Positions 26,240 through 37,900 of a stretch of DNA of 64,000 nucleotides are shown in pieces (the stretch's first letter is position 1; the number at the start of each line of letters is the position of its first letter). Source of the DNA: Rehmannia glutinosa (taxonomy: Eukaryota; Streptophyta; Magnoliopsida; Lamiales; Orobanchaceae); NCBI GenBank assembly GCA_016081115.2, contig JABTTQ020002610.1, positions 620,030-684,029 on the forward strand, written 5' to 3'. The position numbers and the translations under genes are program-made. The notes beneath the pieces were generated by a model that saw nothing but the letters and a program-made list of their open reading frames with translations, searched no databases and was not told the origin of the DNA.

Positions 26240-27287
26240 TGTACTAAAAGTAATAGTTTATGATGAATATGAATATTTAACGCATGAATTATATGAAAAA
26301 TGTGAAAAACGAGTGATTATTTCACCTTATAGAGAACTGTATGAACATGTAAAATACCTTCTCGCATGTGCAATGTATAGGTTGCCAAATATTTTAAAAA
26401 ACAATATGAGTATGAATATCCTTTCATATATTGATCAATGTGAATGAAGTGCGCATAAGTAAAACTTTACGTGTCAATGTAAAAATTAAAAGAATTATAA
26501 TGTGAACACAAATATTTAACTCAAATAGGAATAATTGTTGCTCCAAATTTGTGAAAGTGATAGGTGCTTTTGCTAGTTAATTTTATTTTATTAGTATACA
26601 ACATATGTAATTTGGTTATTTGCTAATTCTAGGTTTCTTATCTCCCTCACATTGTTAGTCATGCTTGTAGCTTCAAATTTTAATTAATGAAATATAAAAT
26701 TTTCACCTAGTCAATTAAAAATCGGTAGCGTCGTAGGAGCAATGGTTTTCTAGAGAAATAGAAACAACAATGATTAAGTAAAAATACTGATAATTGCCTG
26801 GTTAGCAACTATTAATGCACAACAAAATATAAGTAATTTGCTGAGATGGGGCTTTTTCAAACTCGTTAGCAGATATCTACTGAAATATATAATACTTTGA
26901 GAGTAATCAAATTATAGTTTGATATTGAAATTACAAGTTGCTTCTTTATTTTTTGCCAATGTAGAAATTTCATAATGCCATCATCATCTCGCTATCATGA
27001 AAGGCATTTAGGTTAGTCATAAAACGATAATTTAGTATGTGATATGATTTGCATTAGATGAAAATTTCCCTACATGAATCGATCCAATTACTCAAAAAGT
27101 GCACTACAATAAATCTTTCAATTATGATGGAAATACGGCAAATGAATACATAGGAAAAATAAATTAAGGGATCAATGATATAAAATTTAGAAAGATTTCT
27201 TGTCCTTCTGTCATACATCTTAGTTTCATTACGGAGCCAGAAAGAGAATATTGGGGGAATGAGATTTTCTTTTTTTCTTGAATATAA
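26240..27287. repeat. Host repeat unit 1, left part (interrupted by element C)
   Basis: This AT-rich sequence without a gene matches 40981-42030 almost end to end (both carry GTACTAAAAGTAATAGTTTA near the start). It also matches parts of 48930-49519 and, more distantly, 58645-60690. Its right part continues beyond element C at 40678. The unit has no coding potential and no terminal repeats, so it looks like a local tandem duplication rather than a transposon. Confidence 0.8.
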
Positions 27288-27292
27288 CAAAT
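27288..27292. repeat. Target site duplication CAAAT, left copy (element C)
   Basis: CAAAT precedes the LTR, and CAGAT follows the 3' LTR at 40673-40677. The unoccupied site in unit 2 reads AACAGATCAAAA, so the left copy has one substitution. Confidence 0.85.
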
Positions 27293-28833
27293 TGTTGGGA
27301 AAATTTATTGTTTAGATTTTGATGAATGCCATGTTAAACTTAGACTAGAAAGTTGGCACCCCATTTTCTTATAATTTGTATTGAAATAGATAGGGTTGTA
27401 CTAGCTGAGTCAAGTCAGCTATGCCTGGACATACAAGAAGTCAACTCAAGACTGGGATGAAGACTCCGCTGCGAAGCAGCTGAGTATAGCAAGGAAAAGA
27501 ATACAAGAACTCGATCGAAGGAGTAGCAGCTATGATGTTGTGTGAAGTGTAAGTCAAGTCAACTTAAGATAGCCAAGTCTCAAGTTGAAGTGATGACACG
27601 AGTCATCCAATGATTGGGAGTGACAAGTCACCTGGGGAAGTTAAGGAAAGGGAGTCAAGTCAAGAAAATGAAAAGAATCCGTTGCCGTAAGTCAAGAACA
27701 TTACCTAAACAAGTAATACTTCCATGCCGCCATGTCTTAAAGTGCTCGATCCCGAAGCGTGCAAAAGGAATAAACAATGGGAAGATCGCACCTTGTGTCG
27801 ACTCAAAACGAAAAAGCGAATGTTCATTTAATACGAGGAAATGTCAAAATCAAGGAGTGAAACAAGACAAGCCAATGACCACAAGTGTCTTTTGAAAATT
27901 AGCCTATCTCTTCAACGGGCAAATTTTCGAAAGACCACTATAAAAGGCTGAGGAATCAATTTGAGAGAGGGTAACCTGAACAACGAAAACTCAAGCTATT
28001 ATTCAAGCTGTAACCTACAAAAATATTCTCAAGTTATTCAAGCTAATCCTCAAGCCTAAACTTCGAAGGAAATCAATCCAACATCAAGCTGTGAAGGAAA
28101 GACAACTTCAAACTGTTGAAGAAAAAATGTTTTGAAGAATTAAAAGGGGTCTACATTCCAAGGAGGATTGTAGAAAGGTTCAAGGTCGAACCAGTCTCAA
28201 GTTATTGGAGGGCTTCGTGATCAAATCCAAGAAGCTTAAGCAAGTGAGCTATAGTAACAAGACAGCTGCCCTGTGAAGAAGCTGAGTCGGACGAGAAGCC
28301 AGCTGTGTGACCAAAGGATCAAGTCAGCCGTGTGATCAAGACTTGCATCTGGACTAATAACCACTTTGTACTCTGATCAATACTTAGTGGATTCCTCCAG
28401 GAGTTGGAGAAGAGATGACTAGAAGAATTACCCCATCTTCGAACCTCTATAAAATTTATTGTGTCATTTGCATTTCAGCATTAACTTACTGCATATTATT
28501 TAATATCTGCTGATAATTTGCTATCCAATTTATATTTAACAAAGAGGTAAAGCCAAGTGTTAAAACACATTTAAACCAAATTCAAGGGTGTTAAGTCTTC
28601 CGCTGAAAATCTCATCACAGTCGAGTTAAGTTTTAGACTAAACAACTGAGTTATTCTATCAACACTCGGTTAGTTGTTGAGTGGCTAACTCTGCTGGTTA
28701 ACTAACTTAGTTGTCCATCAAGGACATAGCTGTAAAATTTACTCTGAACTAATTTAAAAGGACTAAATCGAAAAGTTGGTAAGGTTTATTCAACCCCCCT
28801 TCTAAACCTTACTCACACCCCTTGGAACCTACA
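27293..28833 (+). repeat. Element C 5' LTR
   Basis: The LTR starts TGTTGGG and ends CCTACA, and matches 39084-40672. Differences from the 3' LTR cluster at CAG/CTG: GTCGACTCAAAACG here against GTCAGACTCTGAAAAG there, and TCCCGAAGC against TCCCAGAAGC. Confidence 0.95.
27939..27946 (+). promoter_or_regulatory. TATA box in element C 5' LTR
   Basis: TATAAAAG sits in the same context as in B, about 650 bases into the LTR. The 3' LTR has TATAAAAA at 39747-39754. Confidence 0.75.
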
Positions 28834-28835
28834 AG

Positions 28836-28848
28836 TGGTATCGAGCGG
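28836..28848 (+). other. Element C primer binding site, one base short
   Basis: TGGTATCGAGCGG lies two bases after the LTR. It matches initiator-Met tRNA apart from the missing A of CAG. Confidence 0.8.
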
Positions 28849-28970
28849 TTGGTTCATTGAGCCTTTCAGACCGGTTTAGTTCTTGAACTAGATCTCCAAG
28901 TTTTCAAAGAAGTTTTTAACACTTGTTCTTTCAAAAGCCATTTTTTTAAAAAAACAGCAAAGTTATTATC

Positions 28971-31307
28971 ATGGAAGCAAATTTGACACACATTCCTATG
29001 TTCACCATTGAAGAATTTGATGACTGGAAAATACGTATGCAGGCTCATCTATCAGCTTTACATGATGAAATGTGGATAGTGATAGAGGATGGGCCACTGC
29101 AAATAATGAAGGTGAACACATTTTGCAAGGAGAGATGTTGTAGCTGAGGAAGAGGAGGCTGCTCCTCCTAGACCAGCTATGGTTGAAAAGCCAAGAGCTG
29201 AGTGGACAAATGATGACAGAAAAAGATACAACCTTGACAAGGTGGCCAAGGATATACTTTACAGGACTTTGGACAAAGCCATGTTCAACAAAGTCAAATC
29301 TTGCAAAATAGCCAAAGAAATATGGGATAAATTAACCTTAGTTTGTGAAGGATCTGAGCAAATTAAGGAAAACAAATTATCTGTTGTTGTTCAAAAATTT
29401 GAAAACTTTAAAATGCTTGCAGGTAAAACAATGGACCAACTGGATACTAGATTCTTTGAAATTACAAATGAGCTCTCAAAGACTTGGGAAAGAATACACA
29501 CGAAGGAGATGTGTATGAAGATCTTGAGAGCCCCGGTGAGTGGGAAATGAAGACCATAGCTCTAAGGCACTCGATTGACCTATCAAAAACATCCCATCAT
29601 GAACTATCCTCAGACCTCAAAGCCTATGAGTTTGAGTTGAGAAGAAAAGATCAAGAGGAGATAGTTGTGCCCAAAACAGCTGCACTCATTGTCAAGGAAG
29701 GGAAGAGAGCTGAGACCAAAGAACTCATTGACCAGGAAGAGATTGCCTTGATGGTTAAAAGATTCAACAAGTTCTTCAACAAGAACTACAAAAGAAACAA
29801 AGATGAATCCTCCAGAAGACATTGAGCTCCCTCCAAGTCAAGGGAAGATAGGCCACCAAAGAGAGCTGAGTATCAAAAGGTCGAATATCAAAGAGCTGAC
29901 AACCCAAGAAATGAGAGAGCTGATCAGAAAGTTGAAAACTTGTGTTGGAATTGCAGACAACCAGGACACTTTACCATTGACTATCAATATCCTGTAGTCA
30001 ATAAATACAGAAATGAAGAAGAAAGAAAAGTCTTCATAGAAAGAAGGCAAGACAAGAAAAGAGCAATATTGGCTGTTGAGACTGCTGATACAGCCAAGTC
30101 AAAAGAAGCAGCAGACACAGAGAGTGGTGAAGCTAACTACTCAAGTGACTCTGAAGAAGAAGCCTTAATATGTCTAATGGCTAAGGAACAAGATCAACCT
30201 GACCAAGAAGATGAGGTACATTCTAACTCATCTCATTCAGATTCTAGTGATAGTGACTGTGACACACACACTTCATCACCCACTGATCTTTATGATTCAT
30301 TAGGCAAAATGATGAAATACTTTGAGCACATTAAATCCTCACACTTACTATTAAATGAGGAAAACAACCAGCTCAAGAGCCAAAACTTACGGCTGACTAA
30401 GGAGCTGAGTACTCTAAGTCACATAGCTGATGAGAACAAAATGCTGAAGGCTGAAAATGCTAAATTAATAGCAGAGATAGCTGCTATAGAAAAAAGAGAA
30501 AATGATCTCAAAAATGTGATTGCTTCATTCACAAAGGCATCTAAATCATTGGATGATCTTATCATGAGCCAAAAAGAATGTGGAGACAAGACAGGTATAG
30601 GATTTAATTCCTTTGTGCATAGTCAAACTCCAAGAGTGATCTTGGAAAAGGGATCTTCAAGTAATGAAGCATCTCAAAAACCCAGGACACAAAATGTTGC
30701 ACACACAACTATTCCAAAGTACAATCACAAACAAACTGGCCTTGGATATAAAAGAAAAGGAAAACAGCCAGTTGAGTATGCTGAGAGGACAACTGAGAAG
30801 AAATTCAGCAGAGTTCCTCAGCAAACTCCAAACAGGAAGTGCTCTGTAAAGAAGAAACAGAGCTACCAAAAGCCCCAGAAGTTCTATAAAAGGAACAAAT
30901 ATGACGGGAATGGTAGAAACTACCCAAGTCAAGCTGATTGGAATATTGTGAAATATCAGCAAAGATCTATGGAATACAAGCCTAAATGGCAAAGGCCTAG
31001 AACTCAGCAAAGGTCATTCCAAAGGCAACAAAGCTATTATCAGCTCACATATGCACCCAAGCACTACACTCAGAGATATCACAATTACCCAAAGAAGGAA
31101 ATTGCTAAAACACACACACAGGCATACAAACAAAAGAGACAGTTGTATGAGCCTAAAGCCCCCAAGCAATTTGCCAAAGTGAATTATGATTATGGCACAG
31201 ATAGATGGCAACCCCTTAGAGTCAAATCATTTGGCTATAGGTTGGTTGGATCATCTTACATCACTAACCTCTCTGGAGCCAGGCAAGTATGGGTACCTAA
31301 AAATTAA
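28971..31307 (+). pseudogene. Element C gag
   Basis: The start ATG encodes MEANLTHIPMFTIEEFDDWK. Frame changes near 29130, 29500 and 29830 split the first half, but the capsid-like region (YNLDKVAKDILYRTLDKAMF) is clear. A long clean stretch of 455 codons runs from the zinc knuckle to the end. The knuckle reads CWNCRQPGHFTIDY, so the last cysteine of CX2CX4HX4C is tyrosine and metal binding is likely lost. An acidic Ser/Asp segment, a coiled-coil-like part with SLDDLIMSQKECGDKTG, and a basic Gln/Tyr/Lys-rich tail follow. The role is particle assembly and RNA packaging. Confidence 0.85.
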
Positions 31308-31316
31308 TTTCCTTGA

Positions 31317-31652
31317 TTGCAGGTTCAAAGAACAGCTGAGTGCCAAGGAACCTGGTACATGGATAGTGGCTGTTCCAGACACATGACAGAAAACAAGAAA
31401 TATCTGTCAAAATTCAAGGAGATTAGAGGTGCAAAAGTCATATTTGGAGGAAATGAAGCTCCAGGGGAAATTAGAGGCACTGGATCCATCAAGAAAAATG
31501 GATTAGAAATCAGAGATGTTGCATACGTTGAAGGCCTCAACTTCAATTTGTTAAGCATCAGCCAACTCTATGACAAGGGCTACAATGTTGGATTCAATAT
31601 AGGAGTATGCCAAATCAGAGACACTGAATCAAATGAAGTGGTGTTGCAATGA
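31317..31652 (+). pseudogene. Element C protease region
   Basis: An open stretch of 111 codons holds WYMDSGCSRHMT with the D-S-G catalytic triad at residues 16-18, and an ILEV-type continuation ending in LLSISQLYDKG, typical of copia protease and the start of the pre-integrase region. It overlaps the gag end in another frame by a small frame change near 31310. Protease would release the capsid, RT and integrase from the polyprotein. Confidence 0.8.
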
Positions 31653-31667
31653 TCCAGACAAAAGAAC

Positions 31668-32678
31668 ATGTATGTGGTAGACTGGTCAACTGCTACACCA
31701 AGCACTTGTCTGCTAGCAAAGGGTACAGCCGAATCAAGTTGGTTGTGGCACAAGAAGCTCACTCACCTGAATTTCAAGACAATTAACAAGCTTACAAGAA
31801 GTAATCTTGTAGAAGGACTTCCAGACTCAGTGTACAAGAAGGAAAATATTTGTGATGCATGCCAGATGGGTAAGCAAATCAAATCATCATTCAAAGAAAA
31901 GTCAAGTCCATCTTCACCAAGGATATTGCATCTGTTGCATATAGATCTATTTGGTCCAGTTTAGCCAGCCAGCATAAGTGGAAAGAAATACACTCTAGTA
32001 GTGATGGATGATTATTCAAGATATACATGGACAATCTTCATGTGTAAAAAGAAGGAAACCTTGCAGAAATTACCTCAACTGATGAAAAGAGTTGAAAATG
32101 AGAAAAGTCAAACCATTATAAAGATAAGATCTAATAGAGGAACTGAGTTTGTCAATGGAATTATAACTCAGTATTGTGTTGAAAATGGTATTGCTCATGA
32201 ATTATCTGCGGCAAGGACTCCACAGCAGAATGGAGTTGCAGAAAGGACCATGTTAGCTGAAGCAGGGTTACACATATTTTCGGCTTAAGCCATCAATACT
32301 GCATGCTATACTCAAAATATATGCATGATAAATAGACAGCTGACAAAGACTCCCTATGAAATTTGGACAGGGAGAAAGCCAAATGTTGGGTACTTTAAAA
32401 TATTTGGATGTAAATGCTTCATCCACAACAATGGGAAAGATAATCTAAAGGCTTTTGATGCCAAAGCTGATGAAGGTATCTTCTTGGGATACTCAGCTGA
32501 AAGCAAAGCCTATAAAGTGTTGAACAAAAGGACTATGGTCACAGAAGAGTCCATCCATGTAGTGTTTGATGAACCTAATGTAAATGGAGAAGATCTTGAA
32601 GAGTTAGCTGATAAGCTGAATCAGCCAATTGTGCAGAAGAGTCCCTATGTTGAAGCTGAAGCTGGAATAATTAATTAA
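31668..32678 (+). pseudogene. Element C integrase with damaged active site
   Basis: The zinc-binding part is intact (LWHKKLTHLNF followed by CDACQMGK). The core begins LLHIDLFGPV with the first catalytic aspartate, but a TAG stop follows at once where A has GPVEP. The second catalytic position reads RSNRGTEF, with Asn where copia integrases have Asp. The glutamate motif TPQQNGVAER is present, but about ten residues after it (RNKTLKETAR in A) are deleted. The C-terminal KTPYEIW and GCKCFIHNN segments are intact. Three independent defects make this integrase almost certainly inactive. Confidence 0.85.
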
Positions 32679-32689
32679 GGTGAAGATGA

Positions 32690-33973
32690 GATAATTGAAT
32701 CTCAAAGACAATTTGGACAATCTGTTGGCTAAGTGATGATGAGAGAGCGCTCAAGATAACACAGCTGCAAGAAGACTGAACCCAACTAACTTACTCCAAC
32801 CTGATGTGCGATGGCTAAGAGACCATCCACCCAGAGCTAGTCATTGGAAATGTAAGAGATGGTGTAAGAATCAGATCAAGAGCTCAACAAGAAGCAATGT
32901 TCCCTTGTTTTATCTCTCAAATAGAGCCAAAATATGTGTCTCAAGCATTGGATGACACACATTAGATTCAGGCCATGCAAGAAGAACTGAATCAGTTTGA
33001 AAGAAACAAAGTATGGGAATTGGTTCAAAGACCAACCCATCAAAATGTTATTGGCATAAAATGGGTGTTCAGAAACCAGATGAATGAAGATGGTTCTGTG
33101 GTAAGAAACAAAGCAAGACTGGTAGCCAAAGGGTATTGTCAAGAAGAAGGAATAGATTTTGATGAAACCTTTGCCCCTGTTGCAAGATTAGAAGCAATAA
33201 GGATGTTTCTTGCCTATGTTGCACACAAGAACTTCATTGTATACCAAATGGATGTAAAAAGTGCATTCTTGAATGGATTATTGGAAGAAGAAATCTATGT
33301 TGAAAAACCTCTAGGATTTGAGCAGAAGACTCTTGGAGATAAAGTGTACAAGCTCAAGAAAGCTCTATATGGATTGAAACAGGCACCTAGAGCATGGTAT
33401 GATACATTGTCTCAATTTCTGACAGATAATGAATTCACCAAAGGCAAAGTGGATAGAACACTCTTCAGAATTCAAGATGGAGAGAGTATACTGCTTGTTC
33501 AAATATATGTGGATGACATCATTTTTGGATCCACGAACAAAGAGCTGTGTGATAAATTCTCAAACCTCATGCAAGGCAAATTTGAGATGAGCATGATGGG
33601 AGAGCTGACATTCTTTCTAGTACTTCAAGTTAAACAGCGGAAGGATGGGACCTTCATAAGTCAAACAAAGTATACCAAAGATTTAATGAAGAAATTTGGT
33701 ATGGAAGAGAAGTCTTATGTGAAAATACCAATGAATGCATCAGTCAAGATGGATATAGATGTAGATGGCAAGCCTGTGGATCAAACTAGATACAGAGCAC
33801 TTATTGGATCACTGCTCTATCTCACAGCAAGTAGGCCATACATCACCTTTGTTGTAGGTGTATATGCAAGATTTCAATCTACACCAAAACAAAGCCATAT
33901 GACTGCAGCCAAGAGAATCCTAAGATATTTGAAGGGATGCCAGGAAGTCGGCTTATGGTATCCAAAGGAATGA
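32690..33973 (+). pseudogene. Element C reverse transcriptase (332-codon open RT core)
   Basis: The front end is broken by stops (for example at DDTH*IQ near 32964), but from position 32975 an unbroken 332-codon frame covers almost the whole RVT_2 domain. It contains [10 protein letters not shown] (catalytic Asp at residue 93), [11 protein letters not shown] (132-142), the YVDD box (178-181) and the [12 protein letters not shown] motif. It ends at a stop in YPKE*GFKL at the junction with RNase H. This is the longest clean pol segment in the window. It would synthesise cDNA from the initiator-Met primer. Confidence 0.9.
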
Positions 33974-34448
33974 GGATTCAAGCTTATTGGTTACTCAGAC
34001 TCTGACTATGCTGGATGTAGAGTTAACAGGAAGAGTACTTCAGGTACATGTCAAATGCTTGGAAACAGATTGGTTTCCTGGTTTAGCAAGAAGCAAAATT
34101 CAATAGCCACATCCACAATCAAAGAGTACATAGCTGGGGGCAAATTGTTGTGCCCAAGTCTTATGGATGAGACAACAGCTGAGAGATTATGATGTTGAAG
34201 AAAAAGAAATTCTAATTATGTGTGATAACACAAGTGCTATTGCAATCACTCAAAATCCTATGTTGCACTCAAGAACAGAGCACAATTATGTCAGATATCA
34301 TTTTATAAGAGATCATGTTGAAAAGAAGGACATCACCTTGGAATACATCTCAACTGATAAACAGTTAGCTGACATATTCACAAAGCCCTTATATGAATCA
34401 AGATTTGAAGAGCTTAAGCATGAGCTAGGGTTAATTAAGCTGAATTGA
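33974..34448 (+). pseudogene. Element C RNase H
   Basis: After the stop the frame carries GYSDSDYAGC and RKSTSGTCQML. A further frame change occurs near 34140 (the AGG-NC segment). The last 93 codons from MRQQLRDY through ADIFTKPLYES to the natural end LGLIKLN are clean. Domain and order are standard for copia elements. Confidence 0.85.
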
Positions 34449-34997
34449 CACTCAGAAGACTCAAGGAAAAGAGCTGGAACGAGAAAAGATGAAAATAAAG
34501 CTGAGGTCTTGAATCAGCCAAGTAAATCAGTCGTATCGGAAAATCAGCTGCATCAAGTTAGCTGACAGCTAAGTACCTATGTGAAAAGAGAGAAGAGTTG
34601 AATCAGCTAAGGAGTAAGCTGAGTTATTTATGAGCTAAGTGACAAAAACACAGTCGTTTTTAATAAGCGGGAATGTTTTTAAGGATGACATCGACAATAA
34701 TGACAGATACCAAAAGTCGCACGACCAAGCCTATGAATGGATATAAATGCTGTCGCATTAAATGCGAGAAATTAAATGCTAATCGGCGTGCTAAATCTGA
34801 GCCGTTGATCCTGATCAAACTTCAAAAACCGTATACCCATCCTTTCATAACCCATACATATACCATTTCGTCCGTTTTCTCTCTCACACTACACCAAGCT
34901 GTTCATCTCTCCAAAAGTAAAGACTATATTTTTCTCTCGAAACCCTATCAATCTTCAAAGCAAGTTTCTCAAAAATCGTTCGGTAAAAATCACTGAA
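34449..34997 (+). other. Element C spacer between pol and accessory ORF
   Basis: A non-coding gap of about 0.55 kb, matched by similar gaps in A and B. It contains ATACATATACC near 34853 and a TTCTCTCTCACACTAC tract, then the accessory ATG. No ORF spans it, so the accessory ORF cannot be read through from pol by a single frame. Confidence 0.5.
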
Positions 34998-37900
34998 ATG
35001 GCAACCACCTACGATTTTGCTAAGTTGGGAAAGCAAATCCACACTGGTTCTACCATGGATTTTGAAGGGATGATCAAACAAGGGTCTGATGAAACCCTTG
35101 TGAAGAAGATAGCTGATAAAGTAGAGAAATCTGGACTGAAACCCTTTCTCACGATGGAGTTTTCAGATGACGTATGTGGAAGAGGTAGCCCAGTTCTACG
35201 TGAATGTTGAAGTTCACGATGAGGGCATCAAGTTCTCTATTCACAGAAAAGAATTTACGATCACTGCTGAGGATCTAGCGGAGCATTGTTTGCTGCCATC
35301 GGAAGGAGTGCCAGAGATATTGGAGGCCGATGTAAACTTGGCTGCTGCATGGAAGAAAGTGGCCAAACCTGACTGTGTTGCGAAGGTTATGACAAACGGT
35401 GACAAGAAGCTGCTGAAGGAAGATTACCACAAGTTGCTGGATATTTTTGCCAAGTGTGTAGACATCAAATTTGGAAGCTTTAATCAGCTGTCCAAAACTA
35501 AGCTGATCGTGATGGTTGCGATCATGGAGGGGAAGAAGGTAAACTGGGCTGAGTTTGTATATAGGAGACTCTGCCAAAATGTTGGAAATAAGTCTTTCAA
35601 GGGAGTTCCACTCAGACATGGAAAGGCGTTCCATGTCAACAAGAAGATGTTCCGATCGAATCTCTCGGGAGCTCAGAAGATAGCTTATGCCAAGAGAGCA
35701 AATACCAGTGAGGGGGAATCAGCTGACCCTGAGGAAACAGTTGTTGTCTCCCCTCCCAAGAAGAAAGCTGCCCCTGCAGCTGGAAAGAAGACTGTTGCCC
35801 ATGCGGCAAAGAAAACAAGCGCACACCGCCCTGCTCGAGAGTCATCCGCCTCGCAGCCGTGTTTCCCGCCCCCTACACTGATGAGAGAGAAGGAATCCTT
35901 AGTACCTTCTCCGGGAATGAAGAAGAGGATCGTGCCAAGACGAGAAAGGAAGTTCGCCTCTAAAGCTGCAACCCCACGAGCCTTTACTATCGAGGAACCA
36001 GGAGAAAGTAGAACCAGAAGTTCCTCTGGTGAAAACCACAAGAAGAAGAAGAATCTTCAAGCGTTCAAAGCTTGAGAAAACAACTGAGTCTTCCACTTGG
36101 CTGGAACAGATCGCTGAAACAGCTGGAGAAGTAGAGTCTCCAAAGATCATTGATGAAACCGCCAAGTCTGCTGAGGCTGATCAGGAGATTGCAACTGTTG
36201 TTGCTACGACCACTTCCCCAGCTTACTCTGAGGAAGGTTCTAAGGGAAATGGCAATGAAACTGGGAACTTGGGGACCCAAGTCGAACCAACCCTTATTGA
36301 AGGTATCTTACCACCTGCCCCAATCCAAGTCACTCAGCTGTTGTGCCAACTGAGGGGGAAACTCCCTCCACTGCAGCTAGGTCGGAGGTTGCTGCAGACA
36401 ACTCCACCATGAATCTTGGAGGCGAAGTGGAGAAGGAAAAAGAAAATGAAACACATCAAGTTGTCACTAAAGAAGCTCGGAAAGTTGAGACTGTCTCAGT
36501 TGAGGTGCCAACTGCTCTGTAGGCTGAGGACGCTGCTGATGCAGTCGAGGCACAAGATGGTTCGGCCCTGGGAGTTAACACTCTGGGCAATGAAAGTGCA
36601 ATCCACGGAGTTGAGACTCCTATGGATGCCACTGTAGAAGACCCCAAGACAGATGAGTCTGTCGAAGGGAATGTCCAAGGCCTTGCTGCAGTTGAGACTA
36701 CAGGAGGTAATGAAGGCCTACACGGGAGGTTGAGAATTCCCGAGGTAAAGAAACAAGTATAGAACATCCCTCCTGTTATCATTGATGCAAGGCGAGAAGG
36801 AGATAAGTGCCCTTCACGATTCCAAGACAACCCCGATGTAACTTTTGGGGATCCGAAGGTGAAGATGGCCGAGTTATCCCCTGTTGCTAGTCCAAACGAC
36901 TCGGTGAGGATGTTCTTCCCAAAGACGATGCGAGTAAGCCATAATTGAAGGTTGCTCGTCAAAAGTTCAATTTTGATGATGAGCCACCCTTCAAGTCTCA
37001 TCATCGTCCGATGACGCGCTCGATATGGCCGAGGACCGGACAACTCAAATGGAAAACCACCGTGAGACCGACGAAGGCTGTTGAGACGATTGAGGCTCAC
37101 CACCGGGTCCATACCACAACAGACCCGGTTGATTGAATCACGATCATCGCGCAGCTCCCAACACTGCAGCGAGAATCGACTCAACCAGGCACATCATGGC
37201 CACAAGTCACAGTTGAACAGATTCCCTATGTCCGTGATGATGCGTTTGAACAAAATTTCCCTTTCTCACTAGAGCTGCCTGATCTTGATGAAGAATTAGC
37301 TAGAGATCAACAACGTTTCCATAAACTTGATCCAGTCATTCCCACAGATACCATTGTCCCAGCAGATTTTGATTTTGATGCTGCCTGGCCGCCAGCTAAG
37401 ACAGAGGTGACAGCCGAGGTTCGAGAAGTCTTCAAGGCAATATTTGCGGAGATAGAGAAGATGGAAAGGCACCAGGCCTCATTGGATATGCGGCTGGATA
37501 ACAGAGATGCAAATCATACGGCCGATCTACGTGGAATCATAGTCAGGATCCGGGAATAGTGGCAATAGCAGCAAACAATGCGTGTGGAACAGGTTCGATA
37601 CTTTAAGGTAATGTACAACAAAATGTTGATCTGGAGCGCTGATAACGCTGATATGAAGAGAAGAATGCAAGAAAACATTGATAGAATGCATGAATCTCAT
37701 ACCACGGAAATGGAACTGTTGCGTGAATTTCATCGAAAAGAACTTCTGCGCGTATATGAGAATATGAATGAAAAATTCAGCCTTCTCATGGCTGAAATGA
37801 AGTTGGTAACAGCCGAATCAAAAACACTCGCTCAGAATTTCGAGCAAAGATACTCAAAGTGATAGAATCCAGCGAGAATTGACTATCAGCCGCCTAGATT

